Shown one piece after another: positions 11,320 to 23,854 of a stretch of 64,000 bases of DNA. How positions within the stretch are numbered: the stretch's first letter is position 1; every line of letters starts with the position of its first letter. The notes under the pieces are model-generated. The model did not search any database. It was not told the DNA's origin and saw nothing but the letters and a program-made list of their open reading frames with translations. The stretch spans positions 495,210,109 through 495,274,108 of the forward strand of contig NC_064614.1 in assembly GCF_023898315.1 (NCBI RefSeq), written 5' to 3'. Source of the DNA: Schistocerca nitens. Its lineage: Eukaryota > Arthropoda > Insecta > Orthoptera > Acrididae. The position numbers and the translations under genes are program-made.

Positions 11320-12500
11320 ATGTGTCCTACCATCCGCTCCCTTTTCCTTCGTCACTGTTTTCCAAACGTTCCTTTCGTCATCCATTCTGTGGAAAACTTC
11401 CTTATTTCTTGTCTCAATTGTGCACCTGCTTTCAAACATTCTTCTGTAGCACCACATCTCGAATGTCTTCTTTTCCGATTTTCGTGTGGTCTGTGATTCA
11501 CTACCATACAATGCTGAACTTGTGCTCCAAACGTACAACCTCAGAAATTTCTTACTCACATTATGACCTATTTTACTAATAGACTTCTTTCGGCCAGGAA
11601 TACCCTCTGTGCTTGTGCTAGTCTGCATTTTATATTTTCCTTGTTTCGTCCACCATGCATTAAGTAGCAGAATTCCTTAACTTTATCTACTTCGTGATCA
11701 CCAGTTTTGATGTTAAGAGTTTAGGGGACCTCGTTTCTGGTGCTCGTTGTTACTTTCGTCTTTCTTCGGTTTACTCTCAGTTAACATTCTGTGCTCATTA
11801 GATAGTTCATACCACTCTAGAGGTCCTGTTATTCTTCTCCGTTTTCAGTGAGGGTAGCAATATCATCAGCGAATCTTATCATTAATATCCTTTCACAATT
11901 AATTTTGAACTTCCTTTTATATCCGTTATTACTCCTTCGATGTATATTCATGGGCCAAAGAAAACATTCCTGTCACACTTTTTAAACCGAACACTTCGTC
12001 GTTAGTCGTACAATCTTGCTTTTTCTCTCATTGTTGCTCTCCAAATATTGCCCGTGTTTCCGTATCGCTCACTCCTATTTTTCTTAGAATTTTGAAATTT
12101 TGTACCATCGTGCATTACTGAACGATTTTTCGAGGTCAACAGATCCTGTGAACGTGACCTGCTTTTTCACAAGCTGTGCCTCCATTATTAATGACAGCGT
12201 CAGAAATGCCTTTCTGGGATCTTTATCTTTGTGAAAGCCAAACTCATTGTCACCTACCAGGTTCTCTGTTTCTTTTCCATTCTTCCGTATAGTATTCTTG
12301 TCTGCAATTTGGATGCATGATATGTTAAGTTGAATCTGCGATAGTAGTCACACATGCTTGCACTTGCTGTCTTCGGGATAGGGTGGATGACTGATGGTAT
12401 GTTGTTCGGATTCATGGATTCTACACGACAACTTGAATAGCGGTTTGAGTAGTACTGAAGCGTGCTACCTGGATCACTTTCTCTAAATTCATGTTGTCAA
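11320..12500 (-). mobile_element. LINE fossil, RT C-terminal half
   Basis: Minus-strand reading gives pieces of a non-LTR reverse transcriptase. FADDIATLTENGEE-like residues lie near 11850-11890 (the catalytic DD box region). Downstream is SSALYGSESQTTRKSEKKTFEMWCYRRMFESR (11287-11628), the C-terminal block typical of this LINE group. The frame is broken many times. It is clearly homologous to the LINE at 42505-47200. Confidence 0.75.
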
Positions 12501-12847
12501 GTAACCCAGGTCAGTGACCTACTCATGATTTCAAACATCGCGCATCCTTATCTATGACGCCATCATTGTGATCTCACAAGCTACACTCTTGTTTGTGGGA
12601 AATTAAAAAGAAATTAATAGTGTGAAATTTAAAACATTGAATTTGGTGGTAAAATTAAAACTTAAAGAAGACAGATAAAGGACAATTTAAAAATTCATTA
12701 TGTCAGTAAATTAAAAATTAAAAATGGCGGACAGTGGGAAATAAAAAAAATAAATATGGCGTGTAGCAGTAAATTGGGAAGTTGAAGATTCAGCCAATCA
12801 ATGTGCGAGATGGCGATAGTCGATTAATTACCAAAAAATTTTCATAA

Positions 12848-12880
<33 letters not shown>

Positions 12881-13239
12881 TTTTATGTCAAATACAGTAG
12901 CCTCGTCAGTAAATCTGATTACATTTTAGCTTTACACGTTTTTCCGCGTAATGGTTTCTCAAATACCATGGAATTTCAAAGTAGAAAAAAGTTGAAGAAT
13001 ATTTTTGCAATAGCTGCTTGAAATCATCTTTGCCTCCGAACAGTGACTGGCATTACCCCTTGATAACGATGGCTGGCGGGGCATCAATGCACCTAGGGAA
13101 GATATGTAATGCAAATTTCAAATTCACCAATTCATTAAATTTCCTGATGTGTTCCCTTGAATAGCGAGTATCTCACTCGAAATCTGATGAATTCAAGATA
13201 ATGAGGACGTATTTTCTCAATGACTGAGATTTTAATTTA
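12501..13239. other. No gene seen; (CA)n microsatellite
   Basis: AT-rich. It holds a CA dinucleotide run at about 12849-12878. The right part may be decayed upstream sequence of the Polinton polymerase fossil. Confidence 0.4.
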
Positions 13240-15146
13240 GTTAACCCGAAGGGTATTCTTCTGTATTAATATATGGGCAACGAATCAATTTTTCCGAACG
13301 ATCACATATCCCAAACTGAAAAGCCTGAGAGTTAACTAACTTGAAACAATAAAAATAGAGAAAGTACCAAAGTACGGGTTGTATACTGAATGCATTTAAA
13401 TGTAAAACACTTGGAGACTATTCCGATTTGTATTTAAAAATTGACGTGCTATCCCTTGCCGCCGGCCAGAGCGGCCGAGCGGTTCTAGGCGCTACAGTCT
13501 GGAACCGCGCGACCGCTACGGTCGCAGGTTCGAATCCTGCCTCGGGCATGGATGTGTGTGATGTCCTTAAGTTAGTTAGGTTTCAGTAGCTCTAAGTTCT
13601 AGGGGACTGATGACCACAGCAGTTAAGTCGCATAGTGCTCAGAGGCATTTGAACCATATCCCTTGCCGATGTGTTGGAAAACTTTTGCGGCGTTTTCCGT
13701 AAGACATATGAATTGGACACTGCACATTCCTTTACGTTGCCTGCCTTGTCATGGGATGCTGTGCTGGAATACTGAAGAGGAATTGCACTTTACATTGAAC
13801 AACTCCAGTTTGTTGAGCATGGCAACAGATGCGGTATTGTCCATTCTTTTTGCACACGTGCCCGTTAGCAACAACAGGTTGTTGGACGATTATGACGACG
13901 AAATTCGTGTATCTTACATCATATACCCGTATATTGACGAGAATAGCCTATAAATCTGGGCGATGTAGCAGTACCTTTAGGAATCCAGTTTTGAATGGTT
14001 TCCTACAGAGAGTGTCGAAACTACTGACGTGAAAACTTACCAGGCGATTGCAACACAGGGCACGATTTAGAAGCGACTCTTGAGTACTGCAAGAGGATTC
14101 ACGATTTACATTCGGAGTTGCTCTTATGTCTGGTACAGCCCCAATCCGATACTAAAAAACCAAGGCAACTAATTACAACCTTATACGATAAGAAAAATTA
14201 TGCTATTCATTACAGAAATTTGAAACAATGCAGACATCTTTACTGGTTTTAAAAATATTCATCGAATTTAATCAATTAGGTAAACTCCTTGGATGTAGCC
14301 ACAAAAAGCACGATTTTGGGAAGAATCTTTTCGAGCTGATGAGTAGCAGTGTGTGTCTGAAAAACCATGTTAAATGTGCAACATATCCGGGACATAAGAC
14401 CAGCAATATCTTGACAAAGCAGAGTTGGGGGCAGCTGCATTAATTGCCAGCTCAAATTTTCAAAGTAGAGTTATTTTTTAACGAAAATCTAGTCGACATT
14501 GTACTGAGCAGGCTTACTGCAGCCTTTGATAAACCCATTATAACAGAATAGCCATTTTAGATATCTCGAAAGCACATCTTATCGTCTTCAAGTATGGACA
14601 AATATCAAACAAGTTTCTGGCACAACATGTAAAAATCTGCTGCACAGATACAGAGAGCTTAATCTGTCACATTACAACTCCGAATATCTAGAAGGATATC
14701 AAGAGTGGTGTACATACAAGATTCGATAGTTCTGATTTCCCTGCAAATAGCAGTTAACAATATTCCGCTGCTAAATAAAAAAAAGATGTTGAATTAACGA
14801 AAGATGAAGTTTAAAAAGAGGTTGGATTATTGAAAGTAAACTTATGATGAACCTGATACAGAATTTATCGGTCTGTGAGCAAAAATGTGTGCTCTCAAGA
14901 CCAAATCTGGAAGCATGATGTGCAGAGAAAAGGATATAAAGCAGTCTGCAGAAGTTGACCACCAATGATTGCAGCCAATGTGTGTTAGATTCAGAAGCTA
15001 AAACAACTGTGCAGTACTTAATTCAGTCAAAGCAACGTATTGTTTCTACTATTATAAAATACAAAATGGGTTTGTCTGCACTGGGTGATGAATGTTATAC
15101 ACTTTCAAATGAATTAAATACATTGGATTGGGACACTATCGCTTGA
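13240..15146 (+). pseudogene. Polinton/Maverick-type protein-primed DNA polymerase B, fossil
   Basis: Scattered plus-strand blocks match the C-terminal two thirds of protein-primed family B polymerases of Polintons. They include GDYSDLYLKIDVLSLA (about 13408-13460), RLLDDYDDEIRVSYIIY (about 13880-13930) and TTLYDKKNYAIHYRNLKQC (about 14180-14235). A CTDTESL block in place of YTDTDSL lies at about 14640-14665. LDSEAKTTVQYLIQSKQ lies in 14955-15146. The blocks are in the right order and spacing. The gene is heavily broken (at least ten breaks) and old. A SINE is inserted at 13462-13656. No other Polinton gene and no terminal repeats were recognised nearby. Confidence 0.75.
13462..13656 (+). mobile_element. 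tRNA-derived SINE, family 1
   Basis: The head has GGCCGAGCGGTTCTAGGCGC (A-box region) and GGTTCGAATCC (B box). The tail is TTAGTTAGG...TCTAGGGGACTGATGACC...CATAGTGCTCAGAGG. A perfect 12-bp target duplication, TATCCCTTGCCG, flanks it at 13450-13461 and 13657-13668. It sits inside the Polinton polymerase fossil. Confidence 0.92.
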
Positions 15147-16027
15147 AAAATGATGATGATGAGTTTATTGCAAATTATGTAAACACTCGAAAAATGTTGC
15201 TATAAGGCCCTGAAAAATGTAAATAGAAATAATTGAAAAATGTAAATAATATAAATATCTATAAAGGTAAATACCAGAAAATGTAAAATGTAACGGAAAA
15301 TTGTAGATTGTACATGTAAACTGTAATTGTAGATAGTCGCTTGACATCACTACCACCAATTGTAACTGATGTGAATTCATATATTCCTTACTGACTGACT
15401 ACATTAACCGCCAAGAAAATACGTTCTCACTATCTTGAATCTATTTGATTTCATGTATGACGTATGTTTTTCAATAAATCGGAAATTTGTATAATTTAGT
15501 TTGTTTGTGTTCAAGAAATATCACATCATAATTGATTAGAAAGTGAAAATGTAAAGACACTGAACAATTTAAATGCTGAATATCCTTTTCATAGCTAGAG
15601 TATATGTAATAGGCTATGCTGATTGCGCTATGTAAATGTATGCAAACAACCAGGTATGTATATAACTGGAATGTAATTTTCTTTATATCTACAATATCTT
15701 TGAGTTATGAAAACTGTAAAAACATTAAATATGTGGGAAACTGTAATAAATATCAAATGTAAAATAACACAATTTAAATTCTGAAATTTCTTGTTGTATG
15801 GAAATGTGCATAGTCAACCAAGTGTGCATCTATCTTTGCAATGCAATCTTCTTTCGTAATACATTTTATATCTAGAGTATTTTTTTATTTGAATTTCTTC
15901 CTTTTCCCATTCGCTCTGTAATATAGTGCAAACACTGAGATATAGTATTTTACAAGAACAGGGAGACACAAAAGATGCAGGTGAGTCCTCAGTGTAGTAT
16001 TTTTGTCATAAGTATTGCTGGAGTGGG

Positions 16028-16032
<5 letters not shown>

Positions 16033-16077
<45 letters not shown>
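16033..16077. repeat. (GA)n microsatellite
   Basis: An uninterrupted AG dinucleotide run of about 22 units. Confidence 0.95.
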
Positions 16078-16078
<1 letters not shown>

Positions 16079-16208
16079 GAAATTTACTGATAACAGAAAA
16101 CAATACTTGACATAAATTTTAAGTATGAAAACAGAGAGAATATTATGCAATGTGAGTATAAATTTACTGGCAGGACAGTACAGTATTCGACATTAACGTG
16201 TTTGAGTT

Positions 16209-16213
<5 letters not shown>

Positions 16214-16247
<34 letters not shown>
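16214..16247. repeat. (TG)n microsatellite
   Basis: A TG dinucleotide run of about 17 units. Confidence 0.95.
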
Positions 16248-16250
<3 letters not shown>

Positions 16251-18181
16251 TGTATATACTTATGAAAATTGATTCAATAAATTATCGAAGAAAGTGACTG
16301 GCCGAATTTTCAAATTTACCGCCATCCGATAAGACAGCTAACGTGTGCAGATAACAAATAAAAACAGCAAAGTGTGGATATAAGACTGTAGGAACTTACA
16401 ATAAACACTGACATCAGGTGAAACATATCAAGCACGTCAATTACTTTATTGCCTTTTGGGAAACGGTTCTCTCTAGATAAATGGGCCAGACGACATGGGA
16501 GTAGGCTCATTGACTTCCTTCTTTAAACAAAATGAGGAAATGTAACAAAAAGTAAAGTAGTGTTTGCTAGGATCTGACGGATCCGTCCATCTATTAGGGA
16601 CGATTATCTTTAGATTTAATAAAAGGAAAAAAACATTGTTATACACCACAGTTCTACTTTTATACTTTATTCTCTGTCGGTTTAAATGTTTTACAATCAA
16701 TTTAGGAATACTAAAATGGTACTGACATTTCAGTACTGAAAACATAATAGTAATTATATGAAGTACAAAGCTCGTTTCATGTTTTAGATTTTTAGTTCTT
16801 GCAAAATACAAATTTTGGAATACTTACACTCATGGTAACCGAACTGCGTTGGTAATTATAAGGATGAACTTACGACTAAGTTATCTAGATAAATAATGCA
16901 AAAAGAATAAATATGGATAAAATTCGTACATTAAATATACGACGTTAAGTTTTCAGTTTTGATCCCTAAGTATTTCCCTACTAGAATTGTATTATCTAAT
17001 CTTAATTGAACACATTTTATACCGATAGGGCGCATGCAGTGGGGAATTAGTTACAAATTTTTAGTGTAAATAACTCTGTTCTGATACGTTTAAGTTCTAC
17101 CGCAACAGATTATTTTATGATTTACTTTGTATAATAGTTACTTTAATTATGACATATGTTGTTCGTTATATTACAAGTATTACGGTGAAATAAAAAACTT
17201 TAATGTGAATACGTCTCAGCACATGCTTTCAGAAATAAACTATTTTAATTTACTTTATGTGTTTTTAAGCTGCTGAAACAGCAACCAGTTTGAACTCAGA
17301 AGTCCAATATATGCTTCTGTGGCTAAACAAACTACTACTACTTCGATTTATTAAATTTATTGTGAACAGTGCTTTTCTTATCACGGTTAAAGTTAATACG
17401 TCCTGTGAACCAACACAGCTAGATAGGCTCTTGTGCTGGACTGCTTAGAAAATTTTCTGTTTTAACCGACATGACACTTGATTGTTTTCGTCAAATGCAG
17501 ACGTATCAAAAATTCTCATTTATGATGAGAAATAAAGGGCCGCGATTCAACCTCATATGGAACAATGAGTGAGGAATTGGCGACAGGATATATGTTTTGT
17601 TTATAAAGACTGGTTATATGCGTGCTTTGCAAAGAGCATTCACTAGAAATGGAATCGAGAATTACTTTCAAAAGATTACGAACAAACTGAATTTCAGCTA
17701 CACACTGTGTCAGAAAATAAACCATCACTAACTTTTATGGCCGAATAACATATCAGAGTTCTGTGAAATATCAGCTAATTCGGGTTTGAATGTACTATTG
17801 TTTCATCAAATATCACTAGCTGACGCAATAAATCTGGCAATAGCTTTATGGCAGAAAATCTTATTCTGGTTTCTTCTCGAACAGGTCCATTGCAAAAAGA
17901 TGTACGCAGTATATTGATAGTAGTACATATATTCTTAAAGTGTACTACTCCATAAAAAATATTACGGCTTGCAAGTGAGAAGACATCTGAGCTTTCTAAA
18001 TTAATGTCACATTAAAGAACATCGTTACTTGAGACAAGTTGCAGTTCGTTGTATGCTCCGATGGTATGTGATAGATTGATAAGATATGCGAAACGGCTTC
18101 TTTTCTGCAAGATTAAGACATGGCTTTTACAAAAGTCTAGCGTGTTACTTGCTCAGGTAGTAGTAACCGTTCCTGGTCATT

Positions 18182-18187
18182 TTTATT
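18182..18187 (-). terminator. Likely polyadenylation signal of the WD40 gene
   Basis: TTTATT on the plus strand is AATAAA on the minus strand, 134 bases downstream of the stop codon at 18321-18323. The position suits the 3' end of the host transcript. Cleavage itself cannot be seen from sequence. Confidence 0.55.
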
Positions 18188-18320
18188 ATATAAAAGATGC
18201 TTAAAAACTACGATACGGTATCATCGGCCGGTCGCACGGGATAAAACCTTTGTGGACCGAGAGCAGTAACGCGGTGGATGCTGAGCCACAAGACGAGACC
18301 CGGGCGGCGCGGACGCCGGC

Positions 18321-18539
18321 CTACTTGCTGTCGATGCGGCAGATGTGGCCGTTGGAGCCGGCGGCGTAGACCTGCCCCTGGTCGCCGACGGCCAGCGAGC
18401 TGACGCAGACGCCGACGTCGCAGGTGCCGGAACACTCGAACGTGCCGAGGTCCCAGCGCTTCACCGTCTTGTCCCAGCTGCCGCTGAACAGCGTCGCGTC
18501 GCCGACCGCCGCCAGCGCGTTCAGGATCATGTCGTGCGC
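18321..18539 (-). CDS. WD40-repeat protein, terminal exon
   Basis: A 219-nt GC-rich exon encoding 72 residues from AHDMILNALAAV to HICRIDSK, ending at TAG (18321-18323). The acceptor is CCCCAG just upstream (minus). It opens in phase 0, matching the end of the exon at 27635-27792. Visible WD40 features are LFSGSWDKTVKRWDL (strand c-d with the terminal WD, here 'RWD') and a last blade SSLAVGDQGQVYAAGSNGHICRID. Such beta-propellers are protein-interaction platforms. No catalytic residues are expected and the specific partner cannot be told from this sequence. GC content is far above the surrounding intron, as expected for a real exon in this genome. A palindromic element begins about 100 bp upstream in the intron. 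Confidence 0.88.
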   Translation of the reverse strand, partial: AHDMILNALAAVGDATLFSGSWDKTVKRWDLGTFECSGTCDVGVCVSSLAVGDQGQVYAAGSNGHICRIDSK

Positions 18540-18809
18540 CTGGGGACAAGCGTCAGCTGTCTCATACGTCTGTTCTACACAAAGTGCGTTTCCATCAACA
18601 AGCATAAATTTTGTTACTAAAAGAAATGAAGTTCTTTTATAAATATCTTTCTCCTACCAGTAATGGTTTCCATTTATTTACGCTTTTACACGACGCGTTT
18701 CGGGAAATGATTCCCACTTTAAAGTGCGTATTTCTTTTTACTATTCCATTTTTTCGTAATGTTTTCGATGTGTGAGGTTCCGCTTTCTTTTGTTGACTCC
18801 GTTGCAATA

Positions 18810-20222
18810 TACACTACTGCCCATTAAAATTGCTACACCACGAAGATGACGCGCTACAGACGCGAAATTTAACCGACAGGAAGAAGATGCTGTGATATGC
18901 AAATTATTAGCTTTCCAGAGCATTCACACAAGGTTGGCGCCGGTTGCGACACCTACAACGTGCTGACATGAGGACAGTTTCTAACCGATTTCTCATACAC
19001 AAACAGCAATTGACCGGCGTTGCCTGGTGAAACGTTGTTGTGATGCCTCGTGTAGGGAGGAGAAATGTGTACCATCACGTTTACGACTTTGATAAAGGTC
19101 GGATTGTAGCCTCTCGCAATTGCAGTTTATCGTATCGCGACATTGCTGCTCGCGTTGGTCGAGATCCAATGACTGTTAGCAGAATATGGAATCGATGGGT
19201 TCAGGAGGGTAATACGGAACGCCGTGCTGGATCCCAACGGCCTCGTATCACTAGCAGTCGAAATGACAGGCATCTTATCCGCATGGCTGTAACGGATCGT
19301 GCAGCCACGTCTCGATCCCTGAGTCAAGAGATGGGGAGGTTTGCAAGACAACAACCATCTGTACGAACAGTTCGACGACGTTTGCAGCAGCATGGACTAT
19401 CAGCTCGGAGACCATGGCTGCGGTTACCCTTGACGCTGCATCAACACAGGAGCGCCTGCGATGGTGTACTCGACGACGAACCTGGGTGCACGAATTGCAA
19501 AACGTCATTTTTTCGGATGAATCCAGGTTCTGTTTACAGTATCGTGATGGTCGCATCCGTGTTTGGCGACATCGCGGTGAACGCACATTGGAAGCGTGTA
19601 TTCGTCATCGTCATTCTGGCGTATCACCCGGCGTGACGGTATGGGGTGCCATTGGTTACACGTCTCGGTCACCTCTTGTTCGCATTGACGGCACTTTGAA
19701 CAGTGGACATTACATTTCAGATGTGTTACGACCCGTGGCTCTACTCTTCATTCGATCCCTGTGAAACACTACATTTCAGCAGGATAATGCACGACTGCAC
19801 GTTACAGGTCATGTAGGGGCCTTTCTCGATACAGAAAATGTTCGACTGCTGCCCTGGCCAGCACATTCTCCAGATCTCTCACCAATTGGAAACGTCTGGT
19901 CAATGATGGCCGAGCAACTGGCTCGTCACAATACGCCAGTCACTTCTCTTGATGAACTGTGGTATCGTGTTGAAGCTGCATGGGCAGCTGTACCTGTACA
20001 CGCCGTCCAAGCTCTGTTTGACTCAATGCCACCCAGGCGTATCAAGGCCGTTATTACGGCCAGAGGTGATTGTTCTGCCTAATGATTTCTCAGGATCTAT
20101 GCAGCCAAATTGCGTGAAAATGTAATCACGTGTCAGTTCTAGTGTAATATATTTATCCAATGAATACCCGTTCATCATCTGCATTTCTTCTTGGTGTAGC
20201 AATTTTAATGCCCAGTAGTGTA
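18810..20222 (+). mobile_element. Tc1-like DNA transposon
   Basis: About 1.41 kb, bounded by inverted repeats of about 30 bp (TACACTACTGCCCATTAAAA at the left, its complement with one mismatch at the right), with TA at both insertion edges (18808-18809 and 20223-20224). It carries one transposase gene, described separately. Inserted in the left arm of palindrome B. Confidence 0.93.
19043..20082 (+). pseudogene. Tc1-family transposase, broken
   Basis: It would bind the element's inverted repeats and cut and paste them at TA sites. The start is ATG at 19043 (MPRVGRRNVYHHVYDFDKGRIV). Two N-terminal helix-turn-helix regions follow (SYRDIAARVGRDPMTVSRIWNRWVQEG; then RTVRRRLQQHGLSARRP). Catalytic motifs are FSDESRFCLQYRDGRIRVWR, QQDNARLHV and WPAHSPDLSPIGNVW, a DD34E-like set with the final acidic residue altered to G (SPIGNVW instead of SPIEHVW). 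The total length is about 346 codons but not a multiple of three. The reading frame changes near 19430 and there is an in-frame TGA at 19762-19764. The gene is therefore inactive, though domains are well preserved. Confidence 0.9.
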
Positions 20223-20489
20223 TAAAAGAGCGCAATTTTTTAGTCGGTTATCGATATTATATGTATTTAGCCCATAAGAAAACTGTATGTACGAGTTCTT
20301 CCAAATTGTATCTCATCATTTGTCTTTTATACAATATATGAAAGTCGATAACTAACTAAAAAATCGCGCGTTTTTTATATATTGCAGTCAAGTCAACAAA
20401 ACAAAGCAGAACGTCACACATAGAAAACATTACGAGAGAATGGAACAGTACAAAGAAATACGCACTTGAAAATGGGAATCATTTCCTGA

Positions 20490-20736
20490 CCGAGCGAGGT
20501 GGCGCGGTGGTTAGCACACTGGACTCGCATTCGGGAGGACGACGGTTCAATCCCGTCTCCAGCCATCCTGATTTAGGTTTTCCGTGATTTCCCTAAATCG
20601 CTTCAGGCAAATGCCGGGATGGTTCCTTTGAAAGGGCACGGCCGATATCCTTCCCAATCCTTCCCTAACCCGAGCATGAGCTCCGTCTCTAATGACCTCG
20701 TCGTCGACGGGACGTTAAACACTAACCACCACCACC
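20490..20736 (+). mobile_element. tRNA-derived SINE, family 3
   Basis: The tRNA-like head (CGAGGTGGCGCGGTGGTTAG, B box GGTTCAATCC) is followed by a body with TTTCCGTGATTTCCCTAAATCG and a tail ending TTAAACACTAACCACC. A 12-bp target duplication, ATCATTTCCTGA, flanks it at 20478-20489 and 20737-20748. Another copy lies on the minus strand at 63562-63790. The insertion splits the hammerhead-like stem II of palindrome B. Confidence 0.9.
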
Positions 20737-20813
20737 ATCATTTCCTGAAACGCGTCGTGTAAAAACATAAATAGAAGAAAACCGTCACTGGTAGCAGAAA
20801 GATATTTATAAAC

Positions 20814-23538
20814 GAACCCATTGTTTTCACACTCCCAGGCTTTCAAGAAAACCATTTGTAATGGACAAAACCGGGAAAGAAATGGTGAAAAGGAGTTTTT
20901 GGATAAATGTTCCCTGGGAATCTTTCGTGTAGGCGTCACTTTTGCTTCAGTGAGTTCTGAAGGCATGAAAATTTGGTTGTTGTCATTGAATACCGTCTTC
21001 AATTTCTTCGTATTCGAACACTATTAGCAATAGTGGAACAAAGCATGAGAGTTTCTAATTAGTTTAGCGATTTACTGTGGTATTTTGTCGAAAATTGACA
21101 TGCTGAGACCATGTCTGCATGTAAAAGCAGTATATTCTTACAAAAAATGAAATTGTATCTCATCATTTGTCTTTTATACAATAGAACTAATATCTACTTA
21201 ACTAGTATTCAAGTATAGAGAGCTGTCTCTCCCAATTATTTTTGCTTTCCTTTTGTCTTTCACAATATTTAATTATGTTTCCATAATATTTTAAGGATAA
21301 AACGTTTTTAATCGTTTATGTTATAATTAATACTCATTCAACGTATAATACGTGTACTGAAATATTTGTACACTCCAGGTGCAACTTCTTTGACAGACTT
21401 CGTAAATCTTCATCTTTGTGTTTAAACATCAGTGTGGCCGAAATATTTAGATCTGTGTGTGTGTGAGTATGTGTGGTTTTAGTATTCTACATTGTCTACT
21501 CTGTCGTACTCGAAATCCAAAAAGGTGTTTACTGTTGCTCACTATTTCGAGGTATATGAACTTCTCCAAAAGCAGTCAGTAGTGTTATAAAATGTTACAG
21601 AATGTTCGACGTAAGTAACACAAAACAAACTCAGTTCTAATCTTCCTATGTTGTTTACGTTGAATTAATTTTTAGGCCCAACTGCAGTAAATTTGTGCAT
21701 TTTTACATAGTTTTTTGCTGTAGAGCACCACCAGCCTAAGTAGCTTTCGTCACAACTAAAAACAGCCAACATCCATGTACAGAGGAAGCTAAATGTAATT
21801 TTAAACATAAACGACTGCCTGTAGGTGAACGTGGCGGAGCAAAACCGATATTCGTTCGTACTAAATAGCAGCATTGACAGCTGCTGAATTTACTTTTTTT
21901 GAGAATTATTCTTTATTTTTTCTGTGATATAGCACCCTTGAAATAAAATGAAAGACCCTTTCTCCGCAGCACCCCTGACTTTCTCAGTCCTGTAAGAGAT
22001 AACATTATGTTTGCTGTCAATGAGGAGTCTCCTGAAATAAGTTTCTACACATCGCATGCGCACGCAGGTTTTTCTTCCTTTGCCATCGGTTCAATCCCTG
22101 AGAAGTGCGAGCTGGTGACACACTCTTCGGCCAATGTGCTACAACTCTAGTGTACAAATCAATACCATGAGTTACGCCTCAAATATAGGCGGGGTCTCCA
22201 GTATTAAGACAACCTAGCAAACTATTGATCGGGCTGTCTGATTTTCTCAGAAACTAATGAAGTCATTGAACAGACAATAATTATATTGCTACATGATAAA
22301 GTGCTTCCCTTCAACACACGAGATCAGAATTTGTAATATTCGTGTTATTTTGAAGATACTGTGTTGAAAGTACCAAAAGAATTTACTTAGACACTCTCAG
22401 TCCGCACTAAGCGCAGTATCCTCGAAACGTGAACAATTGTTGTGAAAATAAAGTAGATCCATATTACGAGATTTATAATTTTCCAGATGTAGGGCAATTC
22501 TGAACTGCTCTGTGATATTCAGCGGTATTCATCACCGATTTCTTGCAATATTTTGACAACGTGATGTGTTACCATCTTCTCTTCATCTGAAGATAACACT
22601 TCACGCTACCGAAATATCGTAGAAGGTGGGAAATGGTACTGACATGATTTTCAGACAACAGTTCACGAAAATTGGTCAGGACCTTAGAAATGGAACTGTA
22701 TTGAAAATAAGTTTAAAGTATAGTGAGAGATGAATGTGGGTGAAAGACTCCATGCCCATAGATTTTATCACATGGTATACCAAATTTCTGGCATTTTTCA
22801 GATACCACTTTCAGCAGCAAATATGTAGGTGTGAAATGCAAATGTAAGACACATGTACATCTACAGGTCTCGGTTAAGGTAACGAAAAACCATCGTATCT
22901 TAGTGATGGAATACGTTTTCGCACGAGTTACTCAATAAATCCTGAACAAAATCGAGAGTCATCAGTTTTACTCTTTCCCTGTGAATGAGAAAACAAAGAA
23001 TACCTGCATCATCTAAATATAAAAATTATCAAATATATGGTAAGTAAATCAAATAATCATATTTTACGAAGATTGCAAGTCTTCTTGTTTCTAATTATAT
23101 ATCACATGCAAAATACCAGATTTCGTTAGAAATACAAATTATCATTTATCGATATTTTTAAAAAGACTGTTGATAAAAATAGTTTAAATTAAGAAAACAC
23201 CACAAATTAAATTTTGCAACAAAAGTGAAAAATCTAATATTCTTTATTTATACTATGCCTATTGTTTTAAACCACAGATGTGGTCTCATACGGACCAGAG
23301 ATATTAACGTCGCAGAAACATGGAAAACAATAGTTTTCAATGCATCGGGCACACAGTACAAATGGTGCCATTTTACACTTGCTACCGTAACACTCCAATT
23401 TGAACCCAACAGAATTGATCTGGATCCAAGTTAAGGATTTGTCGCGAGAAATAGCAAGACTGAATTTTCTTACTTTGAAAATACCGAAGGAGCGATTTGT
23501 TTTACTTGCTAAAAACATTCAACAGCCTAGGCCTAGGC
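20814..23538. other. Intronic, no gene seen
   Basis: No coding region recognised. About 21080-21140 resembles the one-sided flank of palindrome F (TTTTGTCGAAAATTGACATG here, compared with the sequence at about 56462-56510), so it is probably a fragment of the same element family. Confidence 0.4.
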
Positions 23539-23792
23539 CGCATAAATATTTGTTTATTTAAGACAACCGGCTTCGAAAGACTTTGATATCAAATTCAGCT
23601 CTTAAAAATGTTTGTGTCGTGAAAGTGATCATTTTACGTTGGATCTCATGCCAAGTTGTCATGTGGATCAAACTGAGCACATTATAAAAGGTTTGTCGTA
23701 ACTAAAATATTTAAAATAAAAACATTAAGCACCTTGCGCACATGACCGTATATAACGTACTATGTTTTTGCGATGTAACAATCACCTGTGAG

Positions 23793-23794
<2 letters not shown>

Positions 23795-23852
<58 letters not shown>
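23795..23852. repeat. (TA)n microsatellite at a palindrome centre
   Basis: A pure AT dinucleotide run of 29 units, bordered on both sides by complementary GAGCG / CGCTC sequence. Confidence 0.95.

Positions 23853-23854
<2 letters not shown>

Larger units (their letters stand above)
15147..18181. other. Gene-free AT-rich stretch with microsatellites
   Basis: No coding region recognised. It contains a (GA)n run at about 16033-16077 and a (TG)n run at about 16214-16247. Short minus frames such as 16473-16811 (112 codons) show no domain. Confidence 0.5.
18635..20813. repeat. Palindromic PLE-type element B with nested Tc1 and SINE
   Basis: The left arm (about 18635-18809 plus 20223-20255) is the reverse complement of the right arm (about 20340-20813 minus the SINE). 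Both end in TTTATAAATATCTTTCT-type sequence. A hammerhead-like motif sits near each outer end. Right arm, plus: CGCAC-TTGAAAA-T-GGGAATCATTTCC, then GAAACGCGTC after the SINE. Left arm, minus: at about 18690-18726. It is the same family as the arms of the PLE at 43343-46353 (shared ACGCGTCGTG and AAAAATCGCG blocks) but carries no coding sequence. A Tc1 element (18810-20222) and a SINE (20490-20736) are inserted in it. Confidence 0.8.

Noticed and set aside
18345-18642. Plus-strand frames across the GC-rich exon
   Set aside because: Shadows of the minus-strand WD40 exon, which has splice sites, phase and motif support.
22590-22640. CTGAAGATAACACTTC..CCGAAATATCG as another hammerhead
   Set aside because: No credible stem II and no inverted partner; likely chance or too decayed.
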